Below are positions 1 to 8,036 of a stretch of DNA of 64,000 nucleotides, piece after piece. Position 1 is the first letter of the stretch. The number at the start of each line of letters is the position of its first letter. A program made the translations under genes and the position numbers. The notes under the pieces were generated by a model. The model was not told where the DNA came from, ran no database searches, and saw only the letters and a list, made by a program, of their open reading frames with translations. This DNA comes from Bacteroidota bacterium (lineage in GTDB: Bacteria > Bacteroidota > Bacteroidia > Flavobacteriales > Flavobacteriaceae): contig CANFJB010000013.1 in NCBI GenBank assembly GCA_947447375.1, positions 22,227 through 86,226 on the forward strand, read 5' to 3'.

Positions 1-628
1 CGGGAAAACGAGTTAATAATTCGTTCGTTTTCAATAGCAAATCATCAAAATCCATGGCACCCGCTTTAAAACAACGATCGACATAATTTTGATAAATTTC
101 ACCTAGTCGTGGTTTTTTTGACATCGCATCGGCTTCCATTAATTCAGGATTATTGAAATAGGCCTTAACTGTAATCAAACTATTCTTGTAAGATGAAATT
201 CTACTTAAAACTTGCTTTGGTTTGTAAATATCTTTATCCAACTGCATTTCTTTAATAACCGCAGAGATTAACCTTACTGAATCTTGGGTATCATAAATGG
301 TAAAATTGGAAGGATATCCTAATTTATCCGATTCCGATCTAAGAATTCTTGCAAAAACGGAGTGGAACGTTCCCATCCAAAGATTTTTTGCTTCGTTAGT
401 TCCAACGATTTCAGAAATTCTTTTTTTCATTTCACGAGCTGCTTTGTTCGTGAAGGTTAATGCCAAAATACTAAAAGCGTCTACGCCCAAACTCATTAGA
501 TACGCAATTCTAATGGTTAAAACCCTTGTTTTTCCTGAACCCGCACCAGCAATAATAATCATTGGCCCGTCTTTTTGGAGAACTGGCTCTTGCTGTGCTG
601 AGTTTAGTTGGCTAATGTATTTTTGCAT
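1..628 (-). CDS. UvrD/PcrA-type ATP-dependent DNA helicase, N-terminal part (cut by window edge)
   Basis: Superfamily 1A 3'-5' DNA helicase, the family of UvrD and PcrA that acts in nucleotide-excision repair and replication-fork clearance. I translated about 209 residues from the ATG whose first base is 628. The sequence opens with a Q-motif-like LNSAQQEPV, then a Walker A motif AGAGSGKT at residues 27-34 (Lys33), a motif Ia-like TFTNKAAREM, a GTFHS motif and, near residue 193, AMDFDDLL, which is typical of domain 1B in UvrD/PcrA. The reading frame stays open to base 1, so the rest of the gene lies off the left edge. Whether it is PcrA, UvrD or Rep cannot be decided from this part. Confidence 0.93.
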   Translation of the reverse strand, partial: MQKYISQLNSAQQEPVLQKDGPMIIIAGAGSGKTRVLTIRIAYLMSLGVDAFSILALTFTNKAAREMKKRISEIVGTNEAKNLWMGTFHSVFARILRSESDKLGYPSNFTIYDTQDSVRLISAVIKEMQLDKDIYKPKQVLSRISSYKNSLITVKAYFNNPELMEADAMSKKPRLGEIYQNYVDRCFKAGAMDFDDLLLKTNELLTRFP

Positions 629-726
629 TTTAAGTTTTATAGGAATACAAAAATAAGAATTTAGAATGAGGATTTAGTTATGAAAACAAACTATATCTTA
701 ACAATTTTAAGATATTTTCAGAACGG

Positions 727-1497
727 TTATTTTCCTTGAAAAACATCGTACGCAAATCGGAATAAAGTACCTAAAACAACAACCAAAAAGAAGATTCTAA
801 TGAATTTATTTCCTTTACTAATTGCTAATTTAGCTCCAATATAACCTCCTAAAGCATTACAAACAGCCATTGGAAATGCAATCATCCATATGATTTTACC
901 TTTGATAATAAACAAACAAATTGCTCCAAAATTGGTTGCCAAATTAACCATTTTAGCATTTGCGGAAGCTTGTAAAAAATCAAAGCCCAGAATCACTACA
1001 AATGCCAATACTAAGAAACTGCCCGTTCCTGGTCCAATAAATCCATCGTAAAATCCAATAATAATAGAAATTAAAACGGCGTAAATAATTTGTTTAATTG
1101 GTGAATGAAATTTATCTGTGTGTATTCCAAAATTTTTCTTTACATAGGTGTAAATCAATAATAAAGAAAGAATTACTAAAAGTAAAGGTTTCATAAAATC
1201 GTTACTCATATAAACCAACAATGTAGATCCTAAATACGCAGAAGGAACTGCCAAAACCATCATGATAATTAGCAGCTTCCAATTCATTTCAATCTTCTTC
1301 AAATATTGAATTGCAGCAAAAAAGGTTCCGCTAAATGAAGGTATTTTTAGTGTGCCAATAATTGTTGAAACAGGAAGATTAGGCAATAATATTATTCCCA
1401 TTGGTGTTTGAATCAATCCTCCACCTCCAACAATGGCATCTATAAAACCAGCTAAAAATGCAGCTAAACATAATAATATAATTACCAGAATATCCAT
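727..1497 (-). CDS. TSUP family permease (TauE/SafE-like)
   Basis: A 256-residue, very hydrophobic inner-membrane protein with about seven or eight predicted membrane spans. The N-terminal LAAFLAGFIDAIVGGGGLI segment and the later GFYDGFIGPGTGSF segment are the paired glycine-rich motifs of the TSUP (TauE/SafE, formerly DUF81) family. Members export or import sulfite, sulfoacetate and other organosulfur anions, but substrates cannot be predicted from sequence. It is read in the same direction as the helicase at the left edge, about 100 bases away, and starts 16 bases downstream of the stop of the secreted protein at 1514-2848, so it may be cotranscribed with that gene. The family call is firm; the substrate is unknown. 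Confidence 0.9.
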   Translation of the reverse strand: MDILVIILLCLAAFLAGFIDAIVGGGGLIQTPMGIILLPNLPVSTIIGTLKIPSFSGTFFAAIQYLKKIEMNWKLLIIMMVLAVPSAYLGSTLLVYMSNDFMKPLLLVILSLLLIYTYVKKNFGIHTDKFHSPIKQIIYAVLISIIIGFYDGFIGPGTGSFLVLAFVVILGFDFLQASANAKMVNLATNFGAICLFIIKGKIIWMIAFPMAVCNALGGYIGAKLAISKGNKFIRIFFLVVVLGTLFRFAYDVFQGK

Positions 1498-1513
1498 AAA
1501 TAAATTAGATCAA

Positions 1514-2848
1514 TTATTTTTTTATGATCTTTTCAGTTACCAAACATCCATTCTCAAAGGCGACTTTCATCAAATACAATCCATTTGAAAAACTAGACAT
1601 TGTAATTTGTTTTGAATTTCCTTCATAAATTACTTGTCCTAATACATTCGATAAAGTAATGTTTTTAATAGCATCAGAAGTTTCTATAGTAATGAAATCG
1701 GTAGTAGGATTTGGAAAAATAGAATATTCAACCTTGGAAATAGGTTCTAAACCCAATGCGGTGTTGATTGCTTGAAAATATAAAGAAATAGGAAAATAAC
1801 CTTCTCCGCCAACAAAAACTGCCGTTGGCACACTAATTCTTAAAGTATGATTTCCACCTGTAACATTTCCTAAATTCAACTTTCTTATAGGGATTTTAGC
1901 GCCTGGACACCAATTACTAAATGACTGCCATTGTGCGTTAGTTCTTGGAGAAGCACTATAAATTCCATTACCTTGCGTATTATAAACTCGGTAAGGCTCA
2001 CAAGTGGTTTCACCTGGACGATAGGTTAAAATTGGGTTGGTCATATCGTCAAAATAGACATAATGAAATCGTCTGTTGTATTCTTCACCATTGGTATTTG
2101 AACCATGATTGGAAGTAATTAAATAGAAACTTGCTCCGAGAACATCATTTGGTAGGTTAAATGCAATTGTTCGAACTGTTTGACCAATTACGTCAGAAGC
2201 ACCGGCTTGATAATTATTTAAATTGTTTTTAAAATTTAGCGGAAGTAATACATTCCCATTGGAAACAGGCGGATAAATATTAGAAACTATTTCAACTGTA
2301 CCATAAAAAACACTATTAATTCCTGCGCAACCGTCAATTTGGGTTTGTGCCGCATAAGGAACACCAAAAACTTCTAATTCCATCCAAAAATCATAGATTG
2401 CATTTAGCGCAGGATCCTTAAATATCAAAGTCATATTATCAATGTTGAATGTATAAGGAACCAAGTTTGGCGCAATATTTTTATTCATAAACGGGGTGAT
2501 AAATCTCCCTAATTCTATTCTTTGAACGGTATTTGGATTGTAGGTTGTGGCGTCCTTTGGCACTAAGGCGATATTTACGTTTCCTATTCGGTCATAATTA
2601 TCACAATCGGCATTAATAGTAACGTTTAAAGTCATTGCGTCTCCAAAGGAAGTCAATTGACTCGCAGTTAGTTTTTTTGCATATAAATCGTTGCGATGGC
2701 GAATTATTCCCGCAGGAACAGGTTGATTTACAAGTGCAGCATAACCATCATAAAATAAAACATGATCAAAAACCGTTAGATTGGTAGATTGAGAAAATCC
2801 AACGGAATTAGTAATAATCAAAAAGTAAAAAAGTAGTGATTTCTTCAT
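1514..2848 (-). CDS. secreted peptide-N-glycosidase F-like protein with T9SS sorting domain
   Basis: A 444-residue exported protein. A signal peptide spans about residues 1-20 (ends GFSQ). The middle resembles PNGase F, the Elizabethkingia/Flavobacterium amidase that releases N-glycans from glycoproteins: the segment CDNYDRIGNVNI (Asp86) followed by the phrase ELGRFITPF matches the region of catalytic Asp60; NGEEYNRRFH (Glu255/Glu256) matches the region of Glu206; and SNWCPGAKIPIRKLN matches the WCPG segment near the end of the enzyme. About the last 75 residues (SIFPNPTTDFITI to the terminal KIIKK) form a type A T9SS C-terminal signal for secretion across the outer membrane. Activity is inferred from these motifs and not certain; the overall similarity is moderate. 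Confidence 0.78.
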   Translation of the reverse strand: MKKSLLFYFLIITNSVGFSQSTNLTVFDHVLFYDGYAALVNQPVPAGIIRHRNDLYAKKLTASQLTSFGDAMTLNVTINADCDNYDRIGNVNIALVPKDATTYNPNTVQRIELGRFITPFMNKNIAPNLVPYTFNIDNMTLIFKDPALNAIYDFWMELEVFGVPYAAQTQIDGCAGINSVFYGTVEIVSNIYPPVSNGNVLLPLNFKNNLNNYQAGASDVIGQTVRTIAFNLPNDVLGASFYLITSNHGSNTNGEEYNRRFHYVYFDDMTNPILTYRPGETTCEPYRVYNTQGNGIYSASPRTNAQWQSFSNWCPGAKIPIRKLNLGNVTGGNHTLRISVPTAVFVGGEGYFPISLYFQAINTALGLEPISKVEYSIFPNPTTDFITIETSDAIKNITLSNVLGQVIYEGNSKQITMSSFSNGLYLMKVAFENGCLVTEKIIKK

Positions 2849-2948
2849 AATGTATTTATTTATATGGGTTTAAGTTTTCAAATCTAATCAATAAAAACGA
2901 TATATTATAATTTTTAAATAATATGAATAAACTAAGAAACTATTGTTT

Positions 2949-2956
2949 TACTTTTG
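2949..2956 (+). promoter_or_regulatory. TAnnTTTG promoter element before the 2979 gene
   Basis: TACTTTTG matches the Bacteroidetes/Flavobacterium -7 consensus TAnnTTTG and ends 22 bases before the ATG at 2979. No TTG box at the usual 17-19 base spacing was seen. Confidence 0.4.
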
Positions 2957-2978
2957 CCTTTCAAAATAAAATAACAAG

Positions 2979-3500
2979 ATGGAAACAACAAAATTGATCG
3001 AATTATTAAGTTATACCTTACCTGCAATTATTACTGGTTTTGTAGCCTATTATTTTTTCAACTTACACACTAAAAACGAAGAAGGAAGACGCAGGTATTT
3101 ATTAAATAAAGACACACAAAAAGATGCTTTACCATTGCGATTACAAGCATTTGAAAGAATGACATTGTTTTTAGAAAGAATTAATCCTGGGAAATTATTA
3201 ATTCGACTTTCTCCAAATTCTGAAGATAAAAACGATTATGAAAATTTATTGATTTCAAATATTGAGCAAGAATTTGAACACAATTTAACGCAACAAATTT
3301 ACATGTCAGATGAATGCTGGACGGTGATCGTTACTGCTAAAAATGCCACGATTCAAATGATACGAAGAACTAACATGAGCGATCGTGTAGATACTGCAAA
3401 TAAACTTCGTGAGGTAATTATGAATGATTTAATGGACAAACAATCGCCTTCAGCTGTAGCGTTATCCTACATTAAAAACGAAGTCAAATACTTATTCTAA
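2979..3500 (+). CDS. conserved membrane-anchored protein of unknown function
   Basis: A 173-residue protein with one clear membrane span near the N-terminus (about residues 8-28, LLSYTLPAIITGFVAYYFF). The rest is soluble, charged and probably helical, with a Leu-rich segment LPLRLQAFERMTLFLERINP at about residues 51-70. I recall similar single-pass proteins widespread in Flavobacteriaceae, often carried as an uncharacterised DUF, but I do not recognise a function. The upstream gene is divergent and the gene ends at a strong palindromic terminator shared with the convergent transketolase genes, so it is probably a single-gene transcript. Confidence 0.8.
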   Translation: METTKLIELLSYTLPAIITGFVAYYFFNLHTKNEEGRRRYLLNKDTQKDALPLRLQAFERMTLFLERINPGKLLIRLSPNSEDKNDYENLLISNIEQEFEHNLTQQIYMSDECWTVIVTAKNATIQMIRRTNMSDRVDTANKLREVIMNDLMDKQSPSAVALSYIKNEVKYLF

Positions 3501-3502
3501 AT

Positions 3503-3532
3503 AAAAAAACCTTTCAATTGAAAGGTTTTTTT
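3503..3532. terminator. bidirectional terminator between convergent genes
   Basis: A perfect 30-base palindrome: an A-run, an ACCTTTCAATTGAAAGGT core, then a T-run. It lies 3 bases after the stop at 3500 and 20 bases before the stop of the transketolase gene on the other strand. Its symmetry gives a stem with a U-tract in both directions. Confidence 0.88.
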
Positions 3533-3551
3533 TGCTTTATAAAATTCAAAA

Positions 3552-4505
3552 TTATTTTCTAGCGATTACTTTTTCTACTGCCTCAACAATCGCTTGATTA
3601 TTCAATTTGTATTTTTCCATTAATTGTGCTGGAGTTCCGCTTTCGCCAAATGAATCGTGAACTGCAACAAATTCTTGCGGTGCAGGATGATTTGATGATA
3701 ACACTCTTGCAACGCTTTCGCCTAATCCACCCAAGATATTGTGTTCTTCGGCAGTTACAATACATTTTGTTTTAGCCAATGATTTTAAAATCGCTGCATC
3801 ATCCAATGGTTTAATAGTATGAATATTGATAACCTCAGCAGAAATTCCTTTTTCTTCAAGAGCTTCGGCAGCCAATAATGCTTCCCAAACTAAGTGACCT
3901 GTTGCAACAATAGTTACGTCGGTACCTTCATTTAAAACGATAGCTTTACCAATTACAAATGGTTCGTCCGCAGGCATGAAATTGGGAACTACAGGACGAC
4001 CAAAACGCAAATAAACAGGACCATGGTGATCTGCAATTGCTATTGTTGCTGCTTTAGTTTGATTGTAATCACAAGTATTAATTACAGTCATTCCCGGTAA
4101 CATTTTCATTAATCCGATGTCTTCTAAAATTTGATGAGTCGCACCGTCTTCCCCTAAAGTTAATCCTGCGTGGGAAGCACAAATTTTTACATTTTTATCA
4201 GAATAAGCAACCGATTGACGAATTTGATCGTAAACTCTACCAGTGGAGAAATTAGCGAATGTTCCAGTAAATGGAATTTTACCACCGATAGTTAAACCAG
4301 CAGCAATTCCGATCATATTTGCCTCTGCAATACCGATTTGAAAAAAACGCTCTGGGTGATTTTTCTTAAAATCGTCAAATTTTAGGGAACCGATTAAGTC
4401 GGCACAAAGAGCAACAACTTTATCGTTGGTTTGTCCTAATTCTGTCATTCCTGCTCCAAAACCAGAACGGGTATCTTTACTTCCTGTGTTTGTATATTTT
4501 TTCAT
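3552..4505 (-). CDS. transketolase, C-terminal subunit
   Basis: The second half of a split transketolase (317 residues). It carries the pyrimidine-binding domain and C-terminal domain that, with the N-terminal subunit encoded just upstream, transfer two-carbon units between sugar phosphates in the non-oxidative pentose phosphate pathway. The segment FFQIGIAEANMIGIAAG contains the conserved Glu that activates thiamine diphosphate, and LRFGRPVVP followed by HTIKPLDDAA are typical of the family. I chose the ATG at 4505 (MKKYTNTGSK) over one 24 bases upstream, because the extra residues are not typical and homologues begin near MKKY. The gene lies about 80 bases downstream of its partner on the same strand. 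Confidence 0.94.
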   Translation of the reverse strand: MKKYTNTGSKDTRSGFGAGMTELGQTNDKVVALCADLIGSLKFDDFKKNHPERFFQIGIAEANMIGIAAGLTIGGKIPFTGTFANFSTGRVYDQIRQSVAYSDKNVKICASHAGLTLGEDGATHQILEDIGLMKMLPGMTVINTCDYNQTKAATIAIADHHGPVYLRFGRPVVPNFMPADEPFVIGKAIVLNEGTDVTIVATGHLVWEALLAAEALEEKGISAEVINIHTIKPLDDAAILKSLAKTKCIVTAEEHNILGGLGESVARVLSSNHPAPQEFVAVHDSFGESGTPAQLMEKYKLNNQAIVEAVEKVIARK

Positions 4506-4587
4506 TGTTTTTAAAATTGTAAGATTCAAAGATTTTATAATTTAAAGATTCCTATGAGAATCTAGAATTAAAAATCTACAATCTGAT

Positions 4588-5436
4588 TTAGTAGTCTCCT
4601 AAAGTTTCAGGGTTTTGTGCCAATGCTGTTTCTAATTGGGCATCATTTGGCGCTTTTCCGTGCCAAGCGTGACTGAACATCATATAATCTACACCGTTAC
4701 CCATTTCGGTATGCAATAAAACGCAAACCGGTTTTCCCTTTCCAGTTCTTGATTTGGCTTCGTGCATTCCAGTGATAATAGCATCAATGTTATTTCCCTC
4801 TTTAATTTCCAATACGTCCCAATCAAAGGCTTCAAATTTTGCACGAATACTTCCCATTGGTAAAACCTCATCTGTAGAACCATCAATTTGTTTACCGTTA
4901 AGGTCGATTGTTGCAATTAAATTGTCCACTTTATAAGCTGAAGCATACATAATTGCTTCCCAGTTTTGACCTTCTTGCAATTCCCCATCTCCGTGAAGTG
5001 TATAAACTAAGTTTTTATCACCGTTTAATTTTTTAGCCAATGCGGCACCAATTCCCACAGATAATCCTTGACCTAAAGAACCTGAAGCCATTCGCACACC
5101 CGGTAAATTATCATGAGTAGTTGGATGCCCTTGTAATCTAGAATTAATTTTTCTGAAGGTTACTAATTCGGCAACTGGAAAATAACCACTTCTGGCTAAA
5201 ACGCTGTAAAAAACGGGAGAAATATGTCCGTTGGAAAGGAAGAAAAGGTCTTCGCCAATTCCGTCCATATTGAAAGTATCTTTTCTGTTCATGATACTTT
5301 GGTAAAGGGCTACAATAAATTCGGCGCAACCTAAGGAACCTCCTGGATGACCTGAATTTACTGCGTGTACCATTCGAAGAATATCTCTTCTAACTTGGAT
5401 TGTAAAATCGTTTAATTGTTGTGTGTTGGGCTTCAT
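4588..5436 (-). CDS. transketolase, N-terminal subunit
   Basis: The first half of a split transketolase (282 residues), the diphosphate-binding domain for thiamine diphosphate. Visible motifs are HPGGSLGCAEF, GSLGQGLSVGIGAA, and the thiamine-diphosphate/Mg signature GDGELQEGQNWEA followed by the Asn-containing DLNGKQIDG. I chose the ATG at 5436 (MKPNTQQLND); the longer open frame to 5538 adds an A+T-rich, hydrophobic stretch not expected in a cytosolic enzyme. With the neighbour at 3552-4505 the total of about 600 residues fits a complete transketolase. The split is normal in Bacteroidetes and archaea and is not a frameshift. Confidence 0.94.
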   Translation of the reverse strand: MKPNTQQLNDFTIQVRRDILRMVHAVNSGHPGGSLGCAEFIVALYQSIMNRKDTFNMDGIGEDLFFLSNGHISPVFYSVLARSGYFPVAELVTFRKINSRLQGHPTTHDNLPGVRMASGSLGQGLSVGIGAALAKKLNGDKNLVYTLHGDGELQEGQNWEAIMYASAYKVDNLIATIDLNGKQIDGSTDEVLPMGSIRAKFEAFDWDVLEIKEGNNIDAIITGMHEAKSRTGKGKPVCVLLHTEMGNGVDYMMFSHAWHGKAPNDAQLETALAQNPETLGDY

Positions 5437-5591
5437 TGTGTGAGTTATAGTTAAACTGATGCAAAGATAATCAGATAACTTTGTTGGGAAGAATCTATAA
5501 AAATTAAATCCTAACAAAATGGTACATTTTATTAACAATTCTGTAATTATTGAAGTTGATTTACAATCGGATTTTGATTAATGCAATATAT

Positions 5592-5665
5592 TGCGTGAGT
5601 GATGGAAATGGAAATCCTGTTGCGGAATAAAGTGTAGCAAGAGATTGCAGTGTACAGCACGACCG
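5592..5665 (-). repeat. interspersed hairpin element, copy A
   Basis: Read on the minus strand, this segment has the order: GGTCGTGC, a short spacer, CTGCAATC, a variable hairpin (TCTTGC ... GCAACA), GGATTTCC, TTCCATCA, CTCACGC. The same order, with a different hairpin sequence, is found on the plus strand at 34264-34337. Conserved flanks around a variable but still paired stem suggest a structured RNA or a palindromic interspersed repeat. I recall similar elements in many Flavobacterium intergenic regions, but I cannot confirm a named family. Confidence 0.6.
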
Positions 5666-5788
5666 AGTTTAATGGTTGCATTGTACTTTGCAATGACGTT
5701 CTAAACGAGGGCACGCCCAAAAACTATGAAAACTTGAAATTCATGTTAATTTATTTGGTATTTCCCCACTCGTAAATTACAATTCTCT

Positions 5789-5796
5789 TATATTTG
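5789..5796 (+). promoter_or_regulatory. TAnnTTTG promoter element before tgt
   Basis: TATATTTG is a full match to the group consensus and ends 19 bases before the ATG at 5816. A TTG at the usual spacing is not present. Confidence 0.45.
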
Positions 5797-5815
5797 CTGA
5801 CTGAAAAAAGCCATT

Positions 5816-6946
5816 ATGAAGTTTGATTTATTAAAGACTGATCCGCAATCTCAAGCTCGTGCGGGGACAATTACTACGGATCACGGTGTGATTGAAACGC
5901 CTATTTTTATGCCCGTTGGGACTGTTGCTTCGGTAAAAGGGGTGCACCAACGCGAATTGAAAGAGGAAATCAACCCGGATATTATTCTTGGAAATACCTA
6001 TCATTTATATTTACGTCCTCAGACAGAAATTCTTGAAAAAGCGGGTGGTTTACACAAATTCATGAATTGGGATCGCAATATTTTGACCGATTCTGGTGGT
6101 TACCAAGTGTATTCCCTTTCGGCAAATAGAAAAATTAAGGAAGAAGGAGTGAAATTTAAATCGCATATTGACGGTTCGTATCACTTTTTTACGCCAGAAA
6201 ATGTAATGGAAATTCAACGCACCATCGGAGCTGATATTATTATGGCTTTTGATGAGTGTACGCCTTACCCATGTGACTACAGATATGCGCAACGCTCAAT
6301 GCACATGACGCATCGTTGGCTGGATCGTTGTATCAATCACTTGGAAAAAGTGCCTGTGAAATATGGTTACGACCAAACGTTTTTCCCTATTGTTCAAGGA
6401 AGTACTTACAAAGATTTGCGCATGCAATCGGCGGAATATATTGCCAATGCTGGTGCGCAAGGAAATGCTATTGGCGGACTTTCTGTAGGGGAACCTGCTG
6501 AGGAAATGTATGCAATGACGGAAATTGTTACGGCAATTTTACCGCAAGACAAACCGAGATATTTAATGGGTGTGGGAACTCCTATAAATATTTTGGAAAA
6601 TATAGCGCTTGGAATTGACATGTTTGATTGTGTGATGCCAACTAGAAATGCCAGAAACGGAATGTTATTTACGGCCAACGGAACTATTAATATTAAAAAC
6701 AAAAAGTGGGAGGATGATTTTTCACCTGTAGACGAAATGGGAATCACCTTTGTTGATAGAGAATATACCAAAGCTTATTTACGTCATTTATTTGCTGCCA
6801 ACGAATACCTAGGAAAGCAAATTGCTACGATTCACAACCTTGGTTTTTACATGTGGTTGGTTCGTGAAGCTAGAAAGCATATCTTAGCGGGAGATTTCAA
6901 AGTTTGGAAGGAAATGATGGTAAAAAACATGAGCCAAAGATTATAA
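5816..6946 (+). CDS. tgt: tRNA-guanine transglycosylase (queuosine biosynthesis)
   Basis: A 376-residue base-exchange enzyme that replaces guanine-34 with preQ1 in GUN-anticodon tRNAs, the first tRNA-level step of queuosine synthesis. LTDSGGYQVYS holds the substrate-binding Asp92, and MFDCVMPTRNARNG holds the nucleophile Asp271. The Gly-rich AIGGLSVGEP segment is also typical. The zinc site differs from the classical enzyme: where E. coli and Zymomonas Tgt have CxCxxC, this protein reads VDEMGITFVD (residues 305-314) with no cysteine, although the later His in IATIHNLGFY is kept. From memory, Bacteroides Tgt has the same change. An LptF/G permease gene follows after 7 bases, so the two are probably one transcript. 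Confidence 0.96.
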   Translation: MKFDLLKTDPQSQARAGTITTDHGVIETPIFMPVGTVASVKGVHQRELKEEINPDIILGNTYHLYLRPQTEILEKAGGLHKFMNWDRNILTDSGGYQVYSLSANRKIKEEGVKFKSHIDGSYHFFTPENVMEIQRTIGADIIMAFDECTPYPCDYRYAQRSMHMTHRWLDRCINHLEKVPVKYGYDQTFFPIVQGSTYKDLRMQSAEYIANAGAQGNAIGGLSVGEPAEEMYAMTEIVTAILPQDKPRYLMGVGTPINILENIALGIDMFDCVMPTRNARNGMLFTANGTINIKNKKWEDDFSPVDEMGITFVDREYTKAYLRHLFAANEYLGKQIATIHNLGFYMWLVREARKHILAGDFKVWKEMMVKNMSQRL

Positions 6947-6953
6947 ATGCTTA

Positions 6954-8036
6954 ATGAAAATAATAGATAAATACATATTAAAACGCTATCTAAGTAACTT
7001 TTTTGTGATGCTTATGATGTTTATTCCTATTGGAATTATCATCGATGTGTCCGAAAAAATTAATAGAATGATTGAATATAAAATTCCGTTTTCGGTAATT
7101 GTAATCTACTATTGTAATTTTACTATATATTTTGCCAATCTACTTTTTCCAATTTTCCTTTTTCTTTCAATAATTTGGTTTACCTCAAAATTGGCTAACA
7201 ATACCGAGATAATTGCAATATTGAGTTCGGGAATCTCTTTTACAAGATTCATGCGTCCGTACTTAATTGGCGCAACCATTGTTTCTGTTTTGGCTTTTTT
7301 AGTAGGTATCTTTTTATTGCCAAAAGCCAGTGAGGGATTTAATAATTTTAGATACACTTATTTGAACCCTGGCGGTATTGAAAAAATGCGGGAAAATTCT
7401 GATGTGTTTCGCCAAGTTAGTAAAGATGAATTCATCTATGTTGGTAGTTTTAATCAAGCTTCAAAAATGGCCTTTAATTTTTCAATGGAGAAATTTGATA
7501 AAGACCAACTAAAATATAAAATTACCGCAAGTAGAATTAAATGGAATGAACGTCAAAAAAACTACACTCTTTATGATTATACTAAGAGAAAGGTTGGTGA
7601 ATTATCTGACAAAATTGAAATGGCTGAAAAAAAAGACACCGTATTTAATTTTGATTTGGAAGATTTAACTCCAATGGTTTATGTAGCTGAAACGTTGTCA
7701 ATTTTAGAATTAAATCATTTCATCGACAAAGAAATTAAGAGAGGAAATGCTAATATTAGTGTCTATTTAGTGGTTCTTTATAAAAAATACAGCTTACCGG
7801 TTTCGGCATTTATTTTGACCATTATTGCACTTGCAGTTTCCTCGATGAAGCGAAGAGGCGGAATGGGAATCAATTTAGCAATTGGAATTGCAATTGCATT
7901 TGCGTTTGTCTTTTTCGATAAAATATTTGGTGCCCTCGCTGAAAAATCGACTATAAATCCGTTTATCGCGGTTTGGTTGCCTAACGTATTATTTGGAATA
8001 CTCGCAATTTACCTACTAAAAAATGCCAAACGATAA
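6954..8036 (+). CDS. LptF/LptG family lipopolysaccharide export permease
   Basis: A 360-residue inner-membrane protein of the YjgP/YjgQ family. LptF and LptG work with the LptB ATPase to extract lipopolysaccharide and push it across the periplasm. Membrane spans lie in the first 120 residues and the last 100, separated by a soluble beta-rich periplasmic domain (about residues 130-260), the usual layout. The opening MKIIDKYILKRYLSNFFVML is typical. The gene follows tgt by 7 bases, an arrangement I recall from other Bacteroidetes. It overlaps the next gene by 14 bases. Sequence alone does not separate LptF from LptG. Confidence 0.92.
   Translation: MKIIDKYILKRYLSNFFVMLMMFIPIGIIIDVSEKINRMIEYKIPFSVIVIYYCNFTIYFANLLFPIFLFLSIIWFTSKLANNTEIIAILSSGISFTRFMRPYLIGATIVSVLAFLVGIFLLPKASEGFNNFRYTYLNPGGIEKMRENSDVFRQVSKDEFIYVGSFNQASKMAFNFSMEKFDKDQLKYKITASRIKWNERQKNYTLYDYTKRKVGELSDKIEMAEKKDTVFNFDLEDLTPMVYVAETLSILELNHFIDKEIKRGNANISVYLVVLYKKYSLPVSAFILTIIALAVSSMKRRGGMGINLAIGIAIAFAFVFFDKIFGALAEKSTINPFIAVWLPNVLFGILAIYLLKNAKR

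Larger units (their letters stand above)
5437..5815. other. 379-base intergenic region without a gene
   Basis: This is the divergent gap between transketolase and tgt. It holds the hairpin element at 5592-5665 and a short inverted repeat after it (TGCATTG ... CAATG, about 5677-5695). It ends with the tgt promoter element. No open reading frame of substance was seen on either strand. Confidence 0.8.

Noticed and set aside
297..656. 119-codon ORF on the plus strand
   Set aside because: It is antisense to the UvrD/PcrA-type helicase frame, which has clear Walker A and other motifs; the plus-strand product has no recognisable feature.
3552..5436. Transketolase as a frameshifted or broken gene
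   Set aside because: Each half has its own start, normal ends and full domain content, with about 80 bases between; split transketolase is standard in this phylum.
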